This document shows, in pieces, positions 12,601-25,700 of a stretch of DNA of 64,000 bases. Origin of the DNA: Chaenocephalus aceratus (Eukaryota; Chordata; Actinopteri; Perciformes; Channichthyidae); contig CM043788.1 of the NCBI GenBank assembly GCA_023974075.1, positions 21,684,996-21,748,995 of the forward strand, in the 5' to 3' direction. Position 1 is the stretch's first letter. Each line of letters begins with the position of its first letter. The position numbers and the translations under genes were made by a program. Below the pieces are notes generated by a model. It was not told where the DNA came from. It saw only the letters and a list, made by a program, of their open reading frames with translations, and did not search any database.

Positions 12601-14088
12601 AACTATGTACATAGCAGGCACTGTGTGCAAACGGCTTTACTTGAGTAGTTTCATAAACTTGTTTTTAAAGACTGCCTGACATGTGATCCATTGTGTTTAC
12701 TGAGTCATGAAAACAAGTCAAGTGACTTACAATAACGGTAAAGTCGTAGCAGTCTGGAAGCTCTCGATGTCTCACCGTCTGCAGATTTATGGCCTTGAGA
12801 ACAAATGTGACCTTAACAGAGAGCATCCTGAAAAAAACAGAGCAGCTATATAAACTAACGGTCTCTTTACAGCGACTATAACATGATTGTGCCTTGAGAG
12901 AAAAGACTTTAATTAAATGTTACGTGCAAACCTTTTGAAATGTAATTCAAAATGTGGAAGTGTTTCCTGCAATGATGGATTATACATCGGATAAACTTCA
13001 AAGCACTCTGTAGATACAAGCAGCAACACACAAAAAAGACGATAACAAATGAGCAACAAATAAATGTATTTAAGTATTCTGCTGGTCCAAGCATCAAATA
13101 ACCATACATACTCACCAGTTTCCACATGAGCATCAATTTCAAAGGTGTCATTTCCAGGGTAGATGGTACCGTTCCTGTAGAAATCCTGACACACTGACAG
13201 GGGCGTGTAGAAATCACCTTTTTTCTCATATGCGTGATTGCCTACTGTGATGTTGGGCAGATGTCCATACTGGAAATGAACAGTTGAAATCTCAGGTATA
13301 ATAAAGTCAGGTTTGTTTACTATTGGACAGTCTTGATGTGGAAACGGAAAGGAAAAGCTGCTGCGGTTTATGGTTAGATTTGTCGAGTCAAAATCTACAA
13401 AACAAAATAATATGAACAAAGTCCAAAGCAATGAAAAATGACACTTGTCATGGGAGCGTGGTACTGTAAGCTCTTTGGTCATATAAGCAAGCAGTTATAC
13501 AACAACGATTTACAGTAACACAAAAGGAAAATGTGTTGCATGATCAAAAATAAACTGACTGGTGTTCTCTGAAATAAATAAGGAGAAAAAGAAAATACAG
13601 TATTTAATTACCTGTTTGATTATGTAATCAATGTGGTCATAAACGTCAACCTGTCTGTAAACAGCATATGAATCCATGCCTCCATCGGCATAATCTTTCA
13701 GGAAGAGGTGCTTGAATGCCATCAGATTTTCCTCCTTGAATGTGACGACCATCTGGTTGCTCAGCCCAAAGGACACTAACTGATGCAGGTAAAGAAGGAA
13801 ATGTGTTATCAAGCTGGTGAAACAACACGGTTAACATCTGTTCGAGTAATGAGTGAGAAAAGTTACCTGGATAGTGATGATGGCAATTTTGATGATCTGC
13901 AGTATGAGTTTCCATGGTTTTCGGCCCCGAGCGTGGTACTTCTCACAGGGGTTCATAAAGAAATATTTGATCTTCCTTCTGAGACACTCCACATTGTCCT
14001 GATCTTCCAGACACTGATGGTGGAGGTCTTCCCAGGGAGGGGGGGCATTAGTCGTGTACACGTCATACAAGTCACTGCGGTCCTCCAT
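9651..14088 (-). CDS. mcoln3: mucolipin-3 (TRPML3) endolysosomal cation channel
   Basis: Minus-strand exons in coding order: 14088-13867, 13779-13612, 13269-13116, 13007-12932, 12827-12731, 12491-12392, 12206-12094, 11473-11324, 11241-11140, 10854-10732, 10336-10130, 9974-9847, 9702-9651. They total 1692 nt and 563 residues (human MCOLN3 is about 553); all phases close. The start ATG is 2 nt inside an acceptor. Seen in order: a cytosolic MNPCEKY motif, S1, a luminal loop with Asn-linked sites (NIT, NGT, NDT), S2 to S5, pore loop with NGDDM at about 451-455, S6, and a cysteine-rich tail (NCCVTRC) like the acylated tail of the family. The Ala that is mutated to Pro in varitint-waddler mice is present (about Ala414, in CCAG). 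TRPML3 conducts Ca2+ and Na+ from endosomes and lysosomes. The GNHAYE motif favours MCOLN3 over MCOLN2; I cannot tell a teleost 3a copy from 3b. Confidence 0.94.
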
Positions 14089-14090
14089 AT

Positions 14091-14818
14091 CTACAACCAA
14101 TCGAATGTTGTCATTGTAATGTGAGGGGGGATTAAAGCAAAGTTACGGATGACCTTATTCTTACACTCATGATGTTTGGAATAACAAAGTGTAGCAGTGG
14201 CACATAAACATTCAACAGTGAGTATATAATTGTTTAGTTTTTGTGTAGAGCTGTAAAGTGTTTTATTCTGTATACTGTATTTTTGCAGTTGATTTACATT
14301 CATAAACGAAACAACAGTGGATAGAATAGAAACAATTCCTACTAATATAACATCCAATACACTTGCCTTACACACAACGGTTGAAAACATTTACACTATC
14401 AACAAAAACTGAACATGTAATGCTTTAAAGGTTGCATTACAGGTGTGACTGTCTTGTAACTCTGAAACTACTGCCGGGAACTGTAGGCTATAGGATATTC
14501 TTCCTTATTATGTTTCCTTTGGAGAAAATCAATAAACACGTTTACATTGGCGTCACATCAATATTGCGTTGTTGGATAGTATTTCCAGTTGTTTTCTTCC
14601 GCATTCTAAATGGATTACTAACCAACAACTCTCTGTGAAAATTAAGGAAATTAAATTTGGTATACCCGAGCATTGTTCAATAAGAAACAGCAGCTCACAT
14701 GATACCTGTTCGACTTCCACCATTGAGGCAAGCTATTAAATATTAATTACGTTTCGTGTAATAACTCAAAGTATTCTGTCAGTGCACAAGAATGAAAATT
14801 GGCCAATAGGCTTCTTAC
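14091..14818 (-). other. mcoln3 5' UTR intron
   Basis: It is bounded by an acceptor just before the mcoln3 start codon and a GTAAGA donor at 14818-14813 on the minus strand. I see no gene or recognisable repeat inside. Confidence 0.5.
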
Positions 14819-14900
14819 CTTTAGGTCCCGCGGATTATCTAGCTGCGTTCACCTGTCGTCTGCGGCACGCGTATCGTGTCCAAAATGTGTCCAAAATATC
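14819..14900 (-). other. mcoln3: probable non-coding first exon of mcoln3
   Basis: On the minus strand a strong donor (AAAG then GTAAGAAG) ends a GC- and CpG-richer patch. The coding exon at 14088 starts just inside an acceptor with no in-frame upstream protein match, so a spliced 5' UTR exon is expected. The upstream boundary is a guess. Confidence 0.5.
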
Positions 14901-15240
14901 TTTGTCCAATTAAAATTCATAACTTCTTAAGTGTTTCTTCAATCAGAGAGTCATGACTAAAGTTATAACACTGGGAGGGCAAGATTTACGAAGTGGTGCA
15001 AAGTCCACTCGGATTTAGGTAACTTCTTGTGACGATGCAACGTCATGTTACTGCTGCAACCTGATTGGCTCTTTGACCTGTCAGTCGTGTCCAGTTTGTT
15101 CACTCCTGTTACCCTTGGTTACCAAACAGTGCCACTGATGAGCGAGGACGATGAAAACTACTAAAGCTAACAACAGTTGATAAACAAGCGGTAAACTTTA
15201 TTTATTCGTCTTTAAAGCTGTGACTTAATGGAAGTTAGTC
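14860..15240. promoter_or_regulatory. head-to-head promoter region of mcoln3 (-) and dnai3 (+)
   Basis: This gap separates the inferred 5' exon of mcoln3 from the inferred start of dnai3. It contains CpG-containing sequence near 14830-14890, an inverted CCAAT box (GATTGGCT, 15063-15070), an RFX-like X-box and a forkhead-like ATAAACA at about 15180-15186. No TATA box is obvious. Transcription start sites are not known from sequence, so the limits are approximate. Confidence 0.45.
15108..15122 (+). promoter_or_regulatory. candidate RFX X-box
   Basis: The sequence GTTACC-CTT-GGTTAC matches the X-box plan GTNRCC, 0-3 nt spacer, RGYAAC with one mismatch in the second half site. RFX factors drive ciliary genes, and dnai3 is one, so the position fits. 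One mismatch in a short motif can arise by chance. Confidence 0.35.
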
Positions 15241-15786
15241 GGATTTACGTTATCGTTAACTGCTATTAGCACCGTCATTTAGTTTAAAAACTAGTTACAA
15301 ACAAGCTGTGTTAACTACAGTGTATTGTAACCATTGTGAACAGTTAGCCATGCTTACGTAGCTTAGCTTCCAAGTAAATGTTTCCAAATTAACATTAACG
15401 TGACTGTCCTTTTTCGTCGAAAACAGACCATGCAGACCTGTAATGTTTCACTCTGAACAGCTGAAAACATGTGTATTGTTTTATTTTGTGAAGTAGGCTG
15501 CCTACCTACCATTATATAAATTATAACATTGACGTTAAATGTGCTAATTCAAACACAAAACATTATGACACTGTAACGTTAAAACACAACAAATTAGGTA
15601 TTGTGTACAATAAGTCAAAACAAATTACAAATTGTGTTGTAAAACGTATTGCATTAATACATTAATTTATCCAAAAGATTCGTTTTCTAAGTAGTAAATG
15701 ACCAGCTGAATTTCACATAAACAATGCATTTTCAATAACTCCTTTCAGCTTGCTCATGAAAATGATGCTAAACAATTATAATAAAT

Positions 15787-16074
15787 GTATCCCACGTGCA
15801 GTGGGATACCTAGTTAGGATGCCACCTGGGCGCCTCCCTAGGGAGGTGTTCCAGGCACGTCCAGCTGGGAAGAGACCAAGGGGTAGACCTAGGACCAGGT
15901 GGAGGGATTATATCTCTTCGCTGGCCTGGGAGCGCCTTGGGATCCCCCAGTCAGAGCTGGTTGATGTCGCCAGGGAAAAGAAAGTTTGGGGCTCTCTGCT
16001 GGAACTGATACCCCCGCGACCCGACCACGGATAAGCGGGAGAAGATGGATGGATGGATGGATGGTATCCCACGT
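15787..16074 (+). mobile_element. 5'-truncated RTE/Rex3-like LINE fragment with 11-bp target duplication
   Basis: Element body is 15798-16063. It encodes the C-terminal tail of a LINE polyprotein (GRPRTRWRDYISSLAWERLG, ending PPRPDHG and a stop at 16032-16034). A (GGAT)n tail follows at about 16046-16063. The flanks GTATCCCACGT at 15787-15797 and 16064-16074 are identical and mark target-primed insertion. The GATG-type tail suggests the fish Rex3/RTE group; that family name is from memory and less certain than the LINE call. Confidence 0.85.
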
Positions 16075-16742
16075 TTAGTTTTTACTAAAATATAAAATAT
16101 AAAATATATATATATATTATAAAATATATAATTTAAGATCCTTTTTTTCCAAAAGCTTTGTTTCATGTGACACAGCAACTTAATGGCATTTTCTATTTAA
16201 TATCAATATTGTTATATAAAGATTCAGATGTTTTTATTTATATAAAACTATTGATTATTTTCAATAGCTTACAGCATTGTAGGACACATTCCCTTTTATA
16301 TACATATTTGTATTAAAATTCAGAAGTTTTCCATTGGAAAGTTTTGTCCACCTTTTGACTTAACATGAAGTGTGTATATTTTATGAAAAAGATGCCTTTG
16401 AAGAGCAGTTTGGGTGATAACTGTTCACAGCAGTAGACCCTTACAAGTGCATACACTACATTGATCAAATATAGATGTTAGCTTCCTTCTCATATGGCTA
16501 ATAAAAAAAAAAAATAAATTCTCCTTTCAACCACAAGATGTCGCCACAGCCATGAATAATGATTCTGGGCTACCCTTCATGGCAGTCTGCTCTATCTCTC
16601 TCTGTTACCTGTCTGTCAAATGACATTGTAACTCTCTGACAGATGGTCGATGAAATAGCATGTGTGTATTGATAAGGATATGTTATATTTTTGCAAGAAA
16701 AATACAACACTATTTTTACGAAAATGTTCTTCCTTTCATTAG

Positions 16743-16764
16743 CGAAGCAATACTAACAGCAAGG
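16743..16764 (+). other. dnai3: dnai3 5' UTR segment, second exon
   Basis: A pyrimidine-rich tract and AG at 16741-16742 precede the dnai3 start codon by 22 nt. This implies a spliced upstream 5' UTR exon somewhere near 15.1-15.2 kb. Confidence 0.45.
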
Positions 16765-19700
16765 ATGCCACCCAAGAGATCAAAAAGTGTGACAAGCAGT
16801 GCAGGCAGTAAGAAGAAAGGTGAGTGTCTGAACAATAGCAATGTTGTTAATGTGTCTAAATGCTTGCACGCTTGTCTCAGGAAGATACAACAGAGACACA
16901 ATCAATGACATGATGATCTAACGGTTTCTTCCAATTTAGGCAAGAATACTGAGTCACCTGCACAAGGGGAAAAGCTTGGTAAGACAACATTACTTTTTCA
17001 CCCATCCTAAACTATATTGTAGATGACATAAAAAACAACATTTCTTATGGTTTTCTCAAAACTAAAAAAAATGTCAGTAAAACTTGTGCCTAAACATACA
17101 TTTGGCTATAGTCGGCATAGTCGACTGTCTAAAAGCAAACAACATTTCGGTGAACTCTGAGGGAATCTTAACGATCTTAAATTATGTTTTTTGAAGGTCT
17201 GGTAAATGTAACATGACCCTTATACAGGTTACTAAAGCGTTAGGCTCAATATTTAGTTTTATAAATTGCTTATAACTTAGATTAAGTCATTTGTATTTGA
17301 CTACCTTCAATTATTTAATTGGGAAGGCCCAAACAATCTGCACTCAGCTGTGAGTCCCCATTGTCATGGTCTAGTTTACTCTCAGCATGCCTGTCTTGAA
17401 GACATGCTTTTGGTCAGATGAAGGTCACTAAGTATATATTTTTACTATAGATGAGATCATTCGCTTTTGTGGGAGTTACATGCAGGGCTATTTAGAGTCC
17501 TCAGATTCAGATTGGCTATGTTTTGTTCATTTATTCGTTGATTTCACAGATTTCCAGCATATACATCTGGCAGTATAAGTGCAAGTCTGTAAGACCTCCT
17601 AAATGAACTCAACCTAAAACATTTTTCTCTAACTTTAACCTCAACCTGATCCAAACAGAAATCTCAAACCAGGTTTTAAACCTAGCCTTTATTCGTTGAC
17701 CTCATGGCGACCAACTTTTGGTGGCCGACTCACACAAATGTGAATACTGAATGTGTTCAGCTCTGAACAGGATACTCGAGAATATGACAATACAACTGAT
17801 ATCTAGTCTTATAAGCAAATAAATGCCTATTGTTCAGGCTTTAACTCTTCTGTTTCAACAGATGTTGAAAACAATCATAAGTTCAATGTACAGTGTAAAT
17901 ATCTTACGGTATGAATTGAGAAAATGCTTGAGTGGATTATACAAGAGGAAAGAGGCCCGACAAATGTTACGTCTCTTCAGCGCAGCGTACAAACGCGGTT
18001 TAATTGCATTCTTTAGGGTTATGGAACATTGCACATCACACTCTCTTAGTCTCACAAGCAAATATATCCCATGAATACATAGTTGACACATAAACTGTGT
18101 GAAATGACGGGTGTGAGTTTCCACTACAATGACTTGGCATTAGGCCTCAATGGTGTGAGTGGAAAACGTTGACACGCCCAGCTGGGAAGTGGTTACTTAA
18201 GCTGTACTTTAGCATTCCCAGCGTCCCCTCAGCAACCTTGTGGAAAGACTTTGAAGAGAGAGATGATAGCAGGATGAAAACTATCATTATGTAGAGCTCT
18301 GTTTACTGTAATGTGCCCTGGACTGAGCCTGGCCTCAGATATAAAGGAGTCGGCATACATTGTTTACTACGAAAAACCTTTTGGGTGATAGTGCAGTGCT
18401 ACGGTTTTATATAGCAACAATGAGCAGTTCATATCCTGAATCCATGCAATATTGAACTGCCTCTCACATACCAGTATACTAGATAAATACAACATAAGTC
18501 CTCCTACAAGTGTTTGGACGTTGCGTCTATTCACTAGGATTACATTTCATCCTGTGATATTGTAGGTGGGCCGCACTGCAGGGTGGGGCAGGTGAAGGAT
18601 CAGAGACGTTGTGTGTTTGATCCGAAAAGTAGGGGCAAGAAACGGTGCCACAGTCCGTTGTGTGCATGTCACTTGATTCGTGAGATTTCTGATCTAAGTT
18701 GTGGCATCTCTCCAGTTTTACTCATCCTGCTTACATCATCACAGTGTCACCAATTATACAACCTTTGTTATGTTTTTTTCAAGATATAACAGTAATGTAC
18801 ATTTTATATGCTGGACATAATCAGGAATAAACCTTTGATTTGTTTATGTTTAATCTTCTCCATTATGACACCTACAGCTGTAAACATTATTTTAACGAGA
18901 TATTTGTGAGGCAGGTAAAGCCAGTGGAACAGACGGAACACCTACACTCGGCGTACAACATCAAACACTACGATGCTTATTATAATTTTCAACACTTTCT
19001 AGAGCATCAAATATACTTGCATCTGACAAAAACACTCTTTATGATTATATATATTTTAATGAGACTTTATTCTCTTTACTGTATGTGGTAGTTATGCAGA
19101 TAATTTGAATACAGATTATGTATCAATCAATTCAATCCCAAAACATGATGTGATTTAGAATATGATCTCCTGTAGTTGATTGTAACCATTGTCTACCATC
19201 TCTCCTGCCTATATTGATTATGATCCCTCTCCCAAAGGTCACCCTGATGATATCCTCCCCATGGTCCTGACATCAGCCACCCAGGAGCTCTTTGGTTGCC
19301 GGGCGGATGAGGACGTCACAGGGGAGAGCCCTTACAAGCTGCTAAAAAAAGACGACCTCATACAGGACCTTAAGACAAGAGCCGCAGTGTCCGATTTCAG
19401 CCCTGCGAAGCAGATTGTGCTGGTGAGACTGAGCCATTGTCATACAGATTACTCAGACAATACCCAGCAGACACTGTGATGATACACAGACCCCGACGCA
19501 AGGGCTGTGGGAACAGAGTACCCGAGGAACACGTTTTACCTCGTTTCCCCTGTTTTTGATCAAGATTAAATACATGGTGTCTACCACTCTTACTCTAAAC
19601 GTTACTCAATTGAGAACAGAGAGAAAACCCAAGAGGACACTACCATTTCATTTTTACTTTTTTAATTTGTTCCGTTACTGTACTGTGTTCCACAAATGCA

Positions 19701-22700
19701 ATCTATAACAATTATTTACAAAACTCTCTGTCTCTGTAAACACACCATGCCCGCAGGGAGAAGGACATCATCTTATATAACCTGCCCCTTTCTCACTATA
19801 AAAAAAAAATAGAAATAGATGGTCTGTCCTTCATATTTTCTTATTCACAGAAAATAAGAGAAACACAAAAACACACACAAATTACTTAGTTCCCACTAGA
19901 CCGGTAAGGGGATGAAACAAAACCAAAAAAACAGCACCAAAACGTCACATGAACAAGGAAACGTGCAACACCTCATCTGAGTCTTACTGGAGTAGAAGGG
20001 GAAAGCGGTGCATAATATAATAATAACTACACAAACGCATTCACCAACCATCTGCTTAAGTGTAAAGTAATGTCAGCTTTCTGATTTGGGACAGTTAATG
20101 CCTTACCTTTAGGGATGGAAGTGTTGTTCTATCTCTCTGTATTACTGACCACAATCAATTCAAGACACCACATTGATTAATTCTAAAGAAACATTGTTGT
20201 GAAAATAGCTGCTTGTTGTGAATTCAAACTCTTCTACCTGCCAGGACTACCCAGAGGATGAGCTCCTGCTGGTGTTTGACAGGGACTTCACCTACGACCA
20301 ATTATTCTACCTGGTTCTGACTCCAGAAGCCAAAGACAGAATCCTCAATGTAAGCAAACTGTGGTTTAGTAACAAGGTTCACCTATTCCTTTTGTTCTTA
20401 GTAATACACTGTCTGCTACTGTGTGTTTGAGAAGTGTCTAAATGTGTTATCTTCCTTATAATGAGAATAAATGCCATAGTCATTTATCATGAACATTAGC
20501 ACACGAGTGGCACCGCTCGTTTATTTCAATCCTGTATTGTTCTGTGTAATTTACTCTCCTTTTATACTTTAGTTATGTACACTACTTTATCACTTATCGC
20601 AATGAGTAATGGCTGCCATCAGCGGCGCATTTGGCCTTCCCAGCTGGCATATCTCCAATGGTCGACTAAACTAAAAGGAATTCAATACCTACTTCCCTAT
20701 CTTGCTCCAGCTCAAATATTGTTGGAGAAAGTGTGATCATGTGGGCAGATTTCACATTTAGCTATCGGCTTTTATTATAGTGTGTTACCTGTTCTTAATA
20801 CTTTGTCAAATTGTCCTTTTCTCTGCAGCCCCCACAGCCTGAGGCACCAGAGGTTTGTGAGAATGAAGTTCATAAAACCGGAAGATCAGAACCGAAGCCA
20901 TGGATATCCCTTGGTAGTGAGCAGGAAATAGATGAGGAATCTTTCAAAGAGGGCAGGGAAAAGGTACTGCAGCTTTTAAAAACATTTGAAATCAGGTTTA
21001 CTTTCTTACTTCCATGAGACATCTCTATTGGGTTTATTTGTGTCTTCAGCTGTGGTACAAGTTCTCCAGAGTGAGGAGGAAGTTTGGCGCTCCAGTCTGT
21101 TTTTCTGAGAGCAACATTGATGCCTACATAGAGTGTGTTCCCTTCCAAGACAGCAGATTCAGAATCAAACAGATGCAGAGGGACTTCGGGATGCAGGCTG
21201 TTCCCAGAATGCAGAGCAGCAGTTCTCAGACTCAGTGGTATGCTTCTGTTCTGCAGAAGGGGAAAGCACTAACAGTGTCTGCCAACACCTCAGTGCATTT
21301 AGAACATACGCTTTTAACACTGAATAAAAAGCCTTTGTGTGACATTTATTTCTCTGAAACTCATGCCTATATGCTTTATACTCAGGTGGTTCAGATTATA
21401 TAGCCGACACATTCATGAAATAGCATTAGCCTTTCATGTTTTCTTCTCTCTTTATTACCTTTAATAGTACCTCCACCTTCACATATTGTATCGTTATTTG
21501 TGCACACCTTACAGGAAGTTTAAGAGGAATATCTTTACTCGGTACACACCAAGAGAGTTAAGCGATGGAGATAAGGAGAACATCCACCAGTGTGAGAATC
21601 TGAAGCATTTCTGCAACTCCGTGACCCCCAGGTAAGATGAACTACTTCATCTTACTCTTCGAAAAATCACGGTGTCTTCTTTGTGTACAAAAATGGATCG
21701 TCACTCCAAACTCATACATTAGTGGGAGTCTAATTACCATTATGGGAGCATGACACTGTTCAAAGGAAACACCTTAACCTTCCCAGTGTAGTAGACTTTG
21801 AGTGTAGGTAACCAAACATGGCCTTCCACCCTTCTCTGTGTCCTGGTAAAAGATAAGAGAACATCTGGCCCGTTAGAAACATTGTACTGTAGCTATGAAA
21901 AGATTACAAAATGTAACGTATTTACACGTTTAGCCAATAGAAGTTTTACTTAAAATATTGTTTTGCAGAGTTTTGCAAGCCCTACAGCAGGAGGAAATCA
22001 TGAATGTGTTCTTCGATGACTGGAAGGCCCTGGGGACAGCAGGTGATGATGCTGACTGGTCGGGGAAGGTTTCTGAAGGTTTGATGCTCTATCAGGCCTT
22101 CACAGACCAGAAGTACACCAAGGACAAGAAGATCAGCAGCATAAACTGGCACCCTACCATCTACGGTAAAGAGCAAACCGGGAGTGCAGTGGTCAAATAG
22201 CTTTGAATAGAAATCTTCTCACACATAAATATTGACACAATGACTTTCCTGGCAGTTCTTACAGAAAAAATAGTTTTAAATCATTGGTTTAAACGACTGA
22301 TACTTTGATGGACACATTCTCCGTTTAATGTCACTGTCAATGACAAGTACAAGTATCTCAAATACCCATCCATTGTAAAAGCATTCATCTTTTTCACTCC
22401 TGCTTTGTACTGTTGTCTGGCTGTCATCACTCAGAGAGTAAGCCTTCAGCAAGATCCACAATAATAATATCAGTGCCAAATCATGTGATCAAAACCCTGT
22501 CATCTGCCATCACAACCAATGTAGGTGCCCCCCCCCCAGGGCTGCGTGAGTTCAGCTGTGCTCTTTACTCTATACACTGATGATTGCCATACCAACACAC
22601 CAAATCAAGTCATCATTAAGTACTCTGATGATACTGCAATAATATCTCTGCTCAGTTACACAGACGACCCTGAGCTGCACCAACAGGCTGTAAATCAGGT

Positions 22701-25700
22701 GGTCGAGTGGACTGATAACAATGCTCTTGAGATCAACACCAAGAAAACTGAGGAAATCATTTTTGGCTCACCATCTGACTCCCATAAAGTCCCCATTGTC
22801 ATCCATACAGATGAGATCAAGCAGGGAGTTTCATACAAATACCTGGGTGTAATGATTGACCATCTGCTGTCATGGAAGGACCACATTGAATATCTGTGCA
22901 AAAGGACAAAACAAAGAATTTATTTTCTCCGCCGTCTTAGGTCTTTTGGGGCGAGCAGAGAAATTCTTCTGTTGTTCTTTACATCTGTGATCTTGTCTAT
23001 TCTGCAGTACTGCAATACTACTGTACCTGGTACAAATGTTTGTCAGCAGCTTTAAAATCATAACTGCTCCAACTGTTAAAAATCTGCTCTAAGATTGTTG
23101 GTCAACCCTGTCAGAGACTGGCGCATTTCCACTGCAGCGGGTAGCCCCGTGTAAGCGTTCTTAACCGTCCTCAAGCGGCCAGGCCAGTTTTTGGTGGCCT
23201 TTCCATATAGCCTAGTACCGGCTAGCGGGTACTTTTTGCCTCTTTTTACGGCCCCATAAAATCGTGGTTCTATTTATCAGACCAGGCCAGGGCTGTGACG
23301 TCAACACTCTCGACTGCTGATTGGTCAGAGAGAATCGGCACAAGATCGCGCGCGAGATCATCCCTAGCGTCGCATATATATCTAGAAGCAAGTTTGCAGC
23401 ATTTTTATAAACAGCATTTTGTAAACGAAGGAGCTACAAAAATGGCTACGTTTTTTAAGAAAAGCACACCGTGGTCGACCGAGGAGGTGACGACGTTCCT
23501 TAATCTCATTGGGGATGATAAAATCCAGCGGGAGCTCGACGGAACAACGCGAAATGTGAAAGTGTTCCAGGATGTCTCTGCACAGATGTCCGAACGCGGA
23601 TTTTCGAGGACTTCCAATCCTGCAGTGTAGGGAAAAACTCAAAAAGATGAAGAGTGAATATCGCCAAGTAAAGGACAACAATAACACGAGTGGTGCGGGT
23701 AGGGAACAATGGAAGTGGTTCGACTTGTTGGACCAGATTTACGGCCATAGACCGGCCAACGTTGGGAGGGAGGGAGGCCTGGACTCTGCAACGGCTTTAC
23801 TGGAGTCCCTGCAAGGTACGCTCACTTCTAACAAAGAAGTCTATTTTATCCTTACATTAATGTTCGACAACCCATGCTTTTATGGATCCCCGAAGAGCTA
23901 CATAGCTAGCTAAGGCAGATAGCCTTAGCTAGAGCTATTGTTTGCTAACACCATATATGCCATTGTTTACGTTCAGTTTTTCTTTTCTATAGTTGTTGTT
24001 GCTATTTAGTATTGTGCTGCAGTAGTTTGTGGAATTAACAAGTCATTTTGCTGTTCTAGATGATTACATTGGGACTCGTGAGGAGGAACATTCCCGAACA
24101 ACGGTTGATGGCAGGGTTCCGTCCACATCGTCATCGAATCCAGAACGGACCCCAGCCGAAGAATCGACACCAACTCAACCACCAACACCGAGTGCCATCA
24201 CGACACCGCAGCGTGTGATTCTAGGTAAGAAATAGAAATGGAAAAACGACTGGAATTGTGTTTTGTTTTTTTAAACCTTGGATCATCCATCGTCAGTAAT
24301 TAAAATAAGCTATACCACTGTGTGGAAATGCTCTTTTACAAGTAAAGTCTTAGCTAGTAAGCAGCTAGTACAGTTGTGTGTGACATCCTATCATATACAT
24401 ATATTTATATTCATTATCAACAGGCTGGACATAATGTAATTCATTTTCACAATTATTGTAAACATCTAGGGCCAGAACTTTCTTTAGTTCACCTTACTGT
24501 TGTTCTTTTTATACATGTTATTCTTATATCCTTGTGTGACCTGTCCAGTGTTTTTTCCTTATTGCTAATTATTATCTTATTGTCACCCAGGCAAGAGGAA
24601 ACGAGGAGGAGAGGATCGGGCCCAGCAGGAACGGCACCATGACTGGACAGCCGACGTGGCCCGTCTCCTCCGTGATACTTCAAAAAACCTTAATAGTTAT
24701 TGTACATATTATATATTTTTTATCTAGTTAATTTTTAAATGCAACATTTGTACTTCCTTGTTTATTTATTTTCTTTAAAATGTTCATTTTATATTTATTT
24801 TTACAATGCCATGTATATTTATGCTGGCTGCAATACAGTTTTACATTTTTTATTTTTATTGTATAATGGCATGCCTTTTTGATACAAATTTGTTTTTGTA
24901 TTTTTATACTTCCATCAATAAAGTACTTCTTTGACTTATCTTATCTCTTGTTGATAATGAATTGCACCCAACAGAAAAAAATCAGATTCACATAATCTTG
25001 ATTTAGAGAAGATATAAACATACATGCATTTATAAAGCAATAACAAACACCATCAGTTAGGAAAAAGCCCCTTAGTTTTAAGAGATTTAAAGCAAGACAT
25101 TGAGTTTGCTAGCTTGAGGTGCTCCTCTAAAACATTATTACATGTTTATTTTGTATAAATAATACATAATATATACAATAATGCATGTAGAAATTGCTCA
25201 ATTGTAATACCCTCGTTCTACTAGACTCAAACAACACATTCCTTATATATTTCAAAGACGAGAGAACAAAAGAAACCTAGAACCCATTCAAGCAAGCTTT
25301 TAACATGTCTAGAAGAAAGATTGAGGTTATATTTTAATATATTTTATGTTGTGGATACTTTAGCCTCCATCCATGTTTACAATTGTCCACACTATTTTAC
25401 TCTTGCATTTATGAATATAGTTTTGCTGTGTTTTACACTTTAGTATTTATGTTTATAGTTAGCTTTGATATTCGCTTAATTTATTAGAAAGATTTTCTTT
25501 TCATGATCTGATATTTCCTCAAATGTTCTTATTATGGGGCAGTACTTACTGGTGCTTGAAATTCAAATATTTACTAAATATTCAATTCAGATAACATTTG
25601 TGCTACCCCAGGCTCTGCTGCTGCTGGTGCATTCCACCCATCATCATAGTCCTCTCCATGACTCGCAGAGGTTATGCAGAGCACAGCATGTCAGCACCAT

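Noticed and set aside
13270..13482. Open frame extending the mcoln3 exon upstream on the minus strand
   Set aside because: A good acceptor at 13270-13272 and the match of the protein from [10 protein letters not shown] onward show that the extension is intron.
18570..18650. Possible tRNA-derived SINE (B-box-like GTTTGATCC)
   Set aside because: The A-box match is poor, no tail or target duplication is visible, and the B-box match is imperfect.
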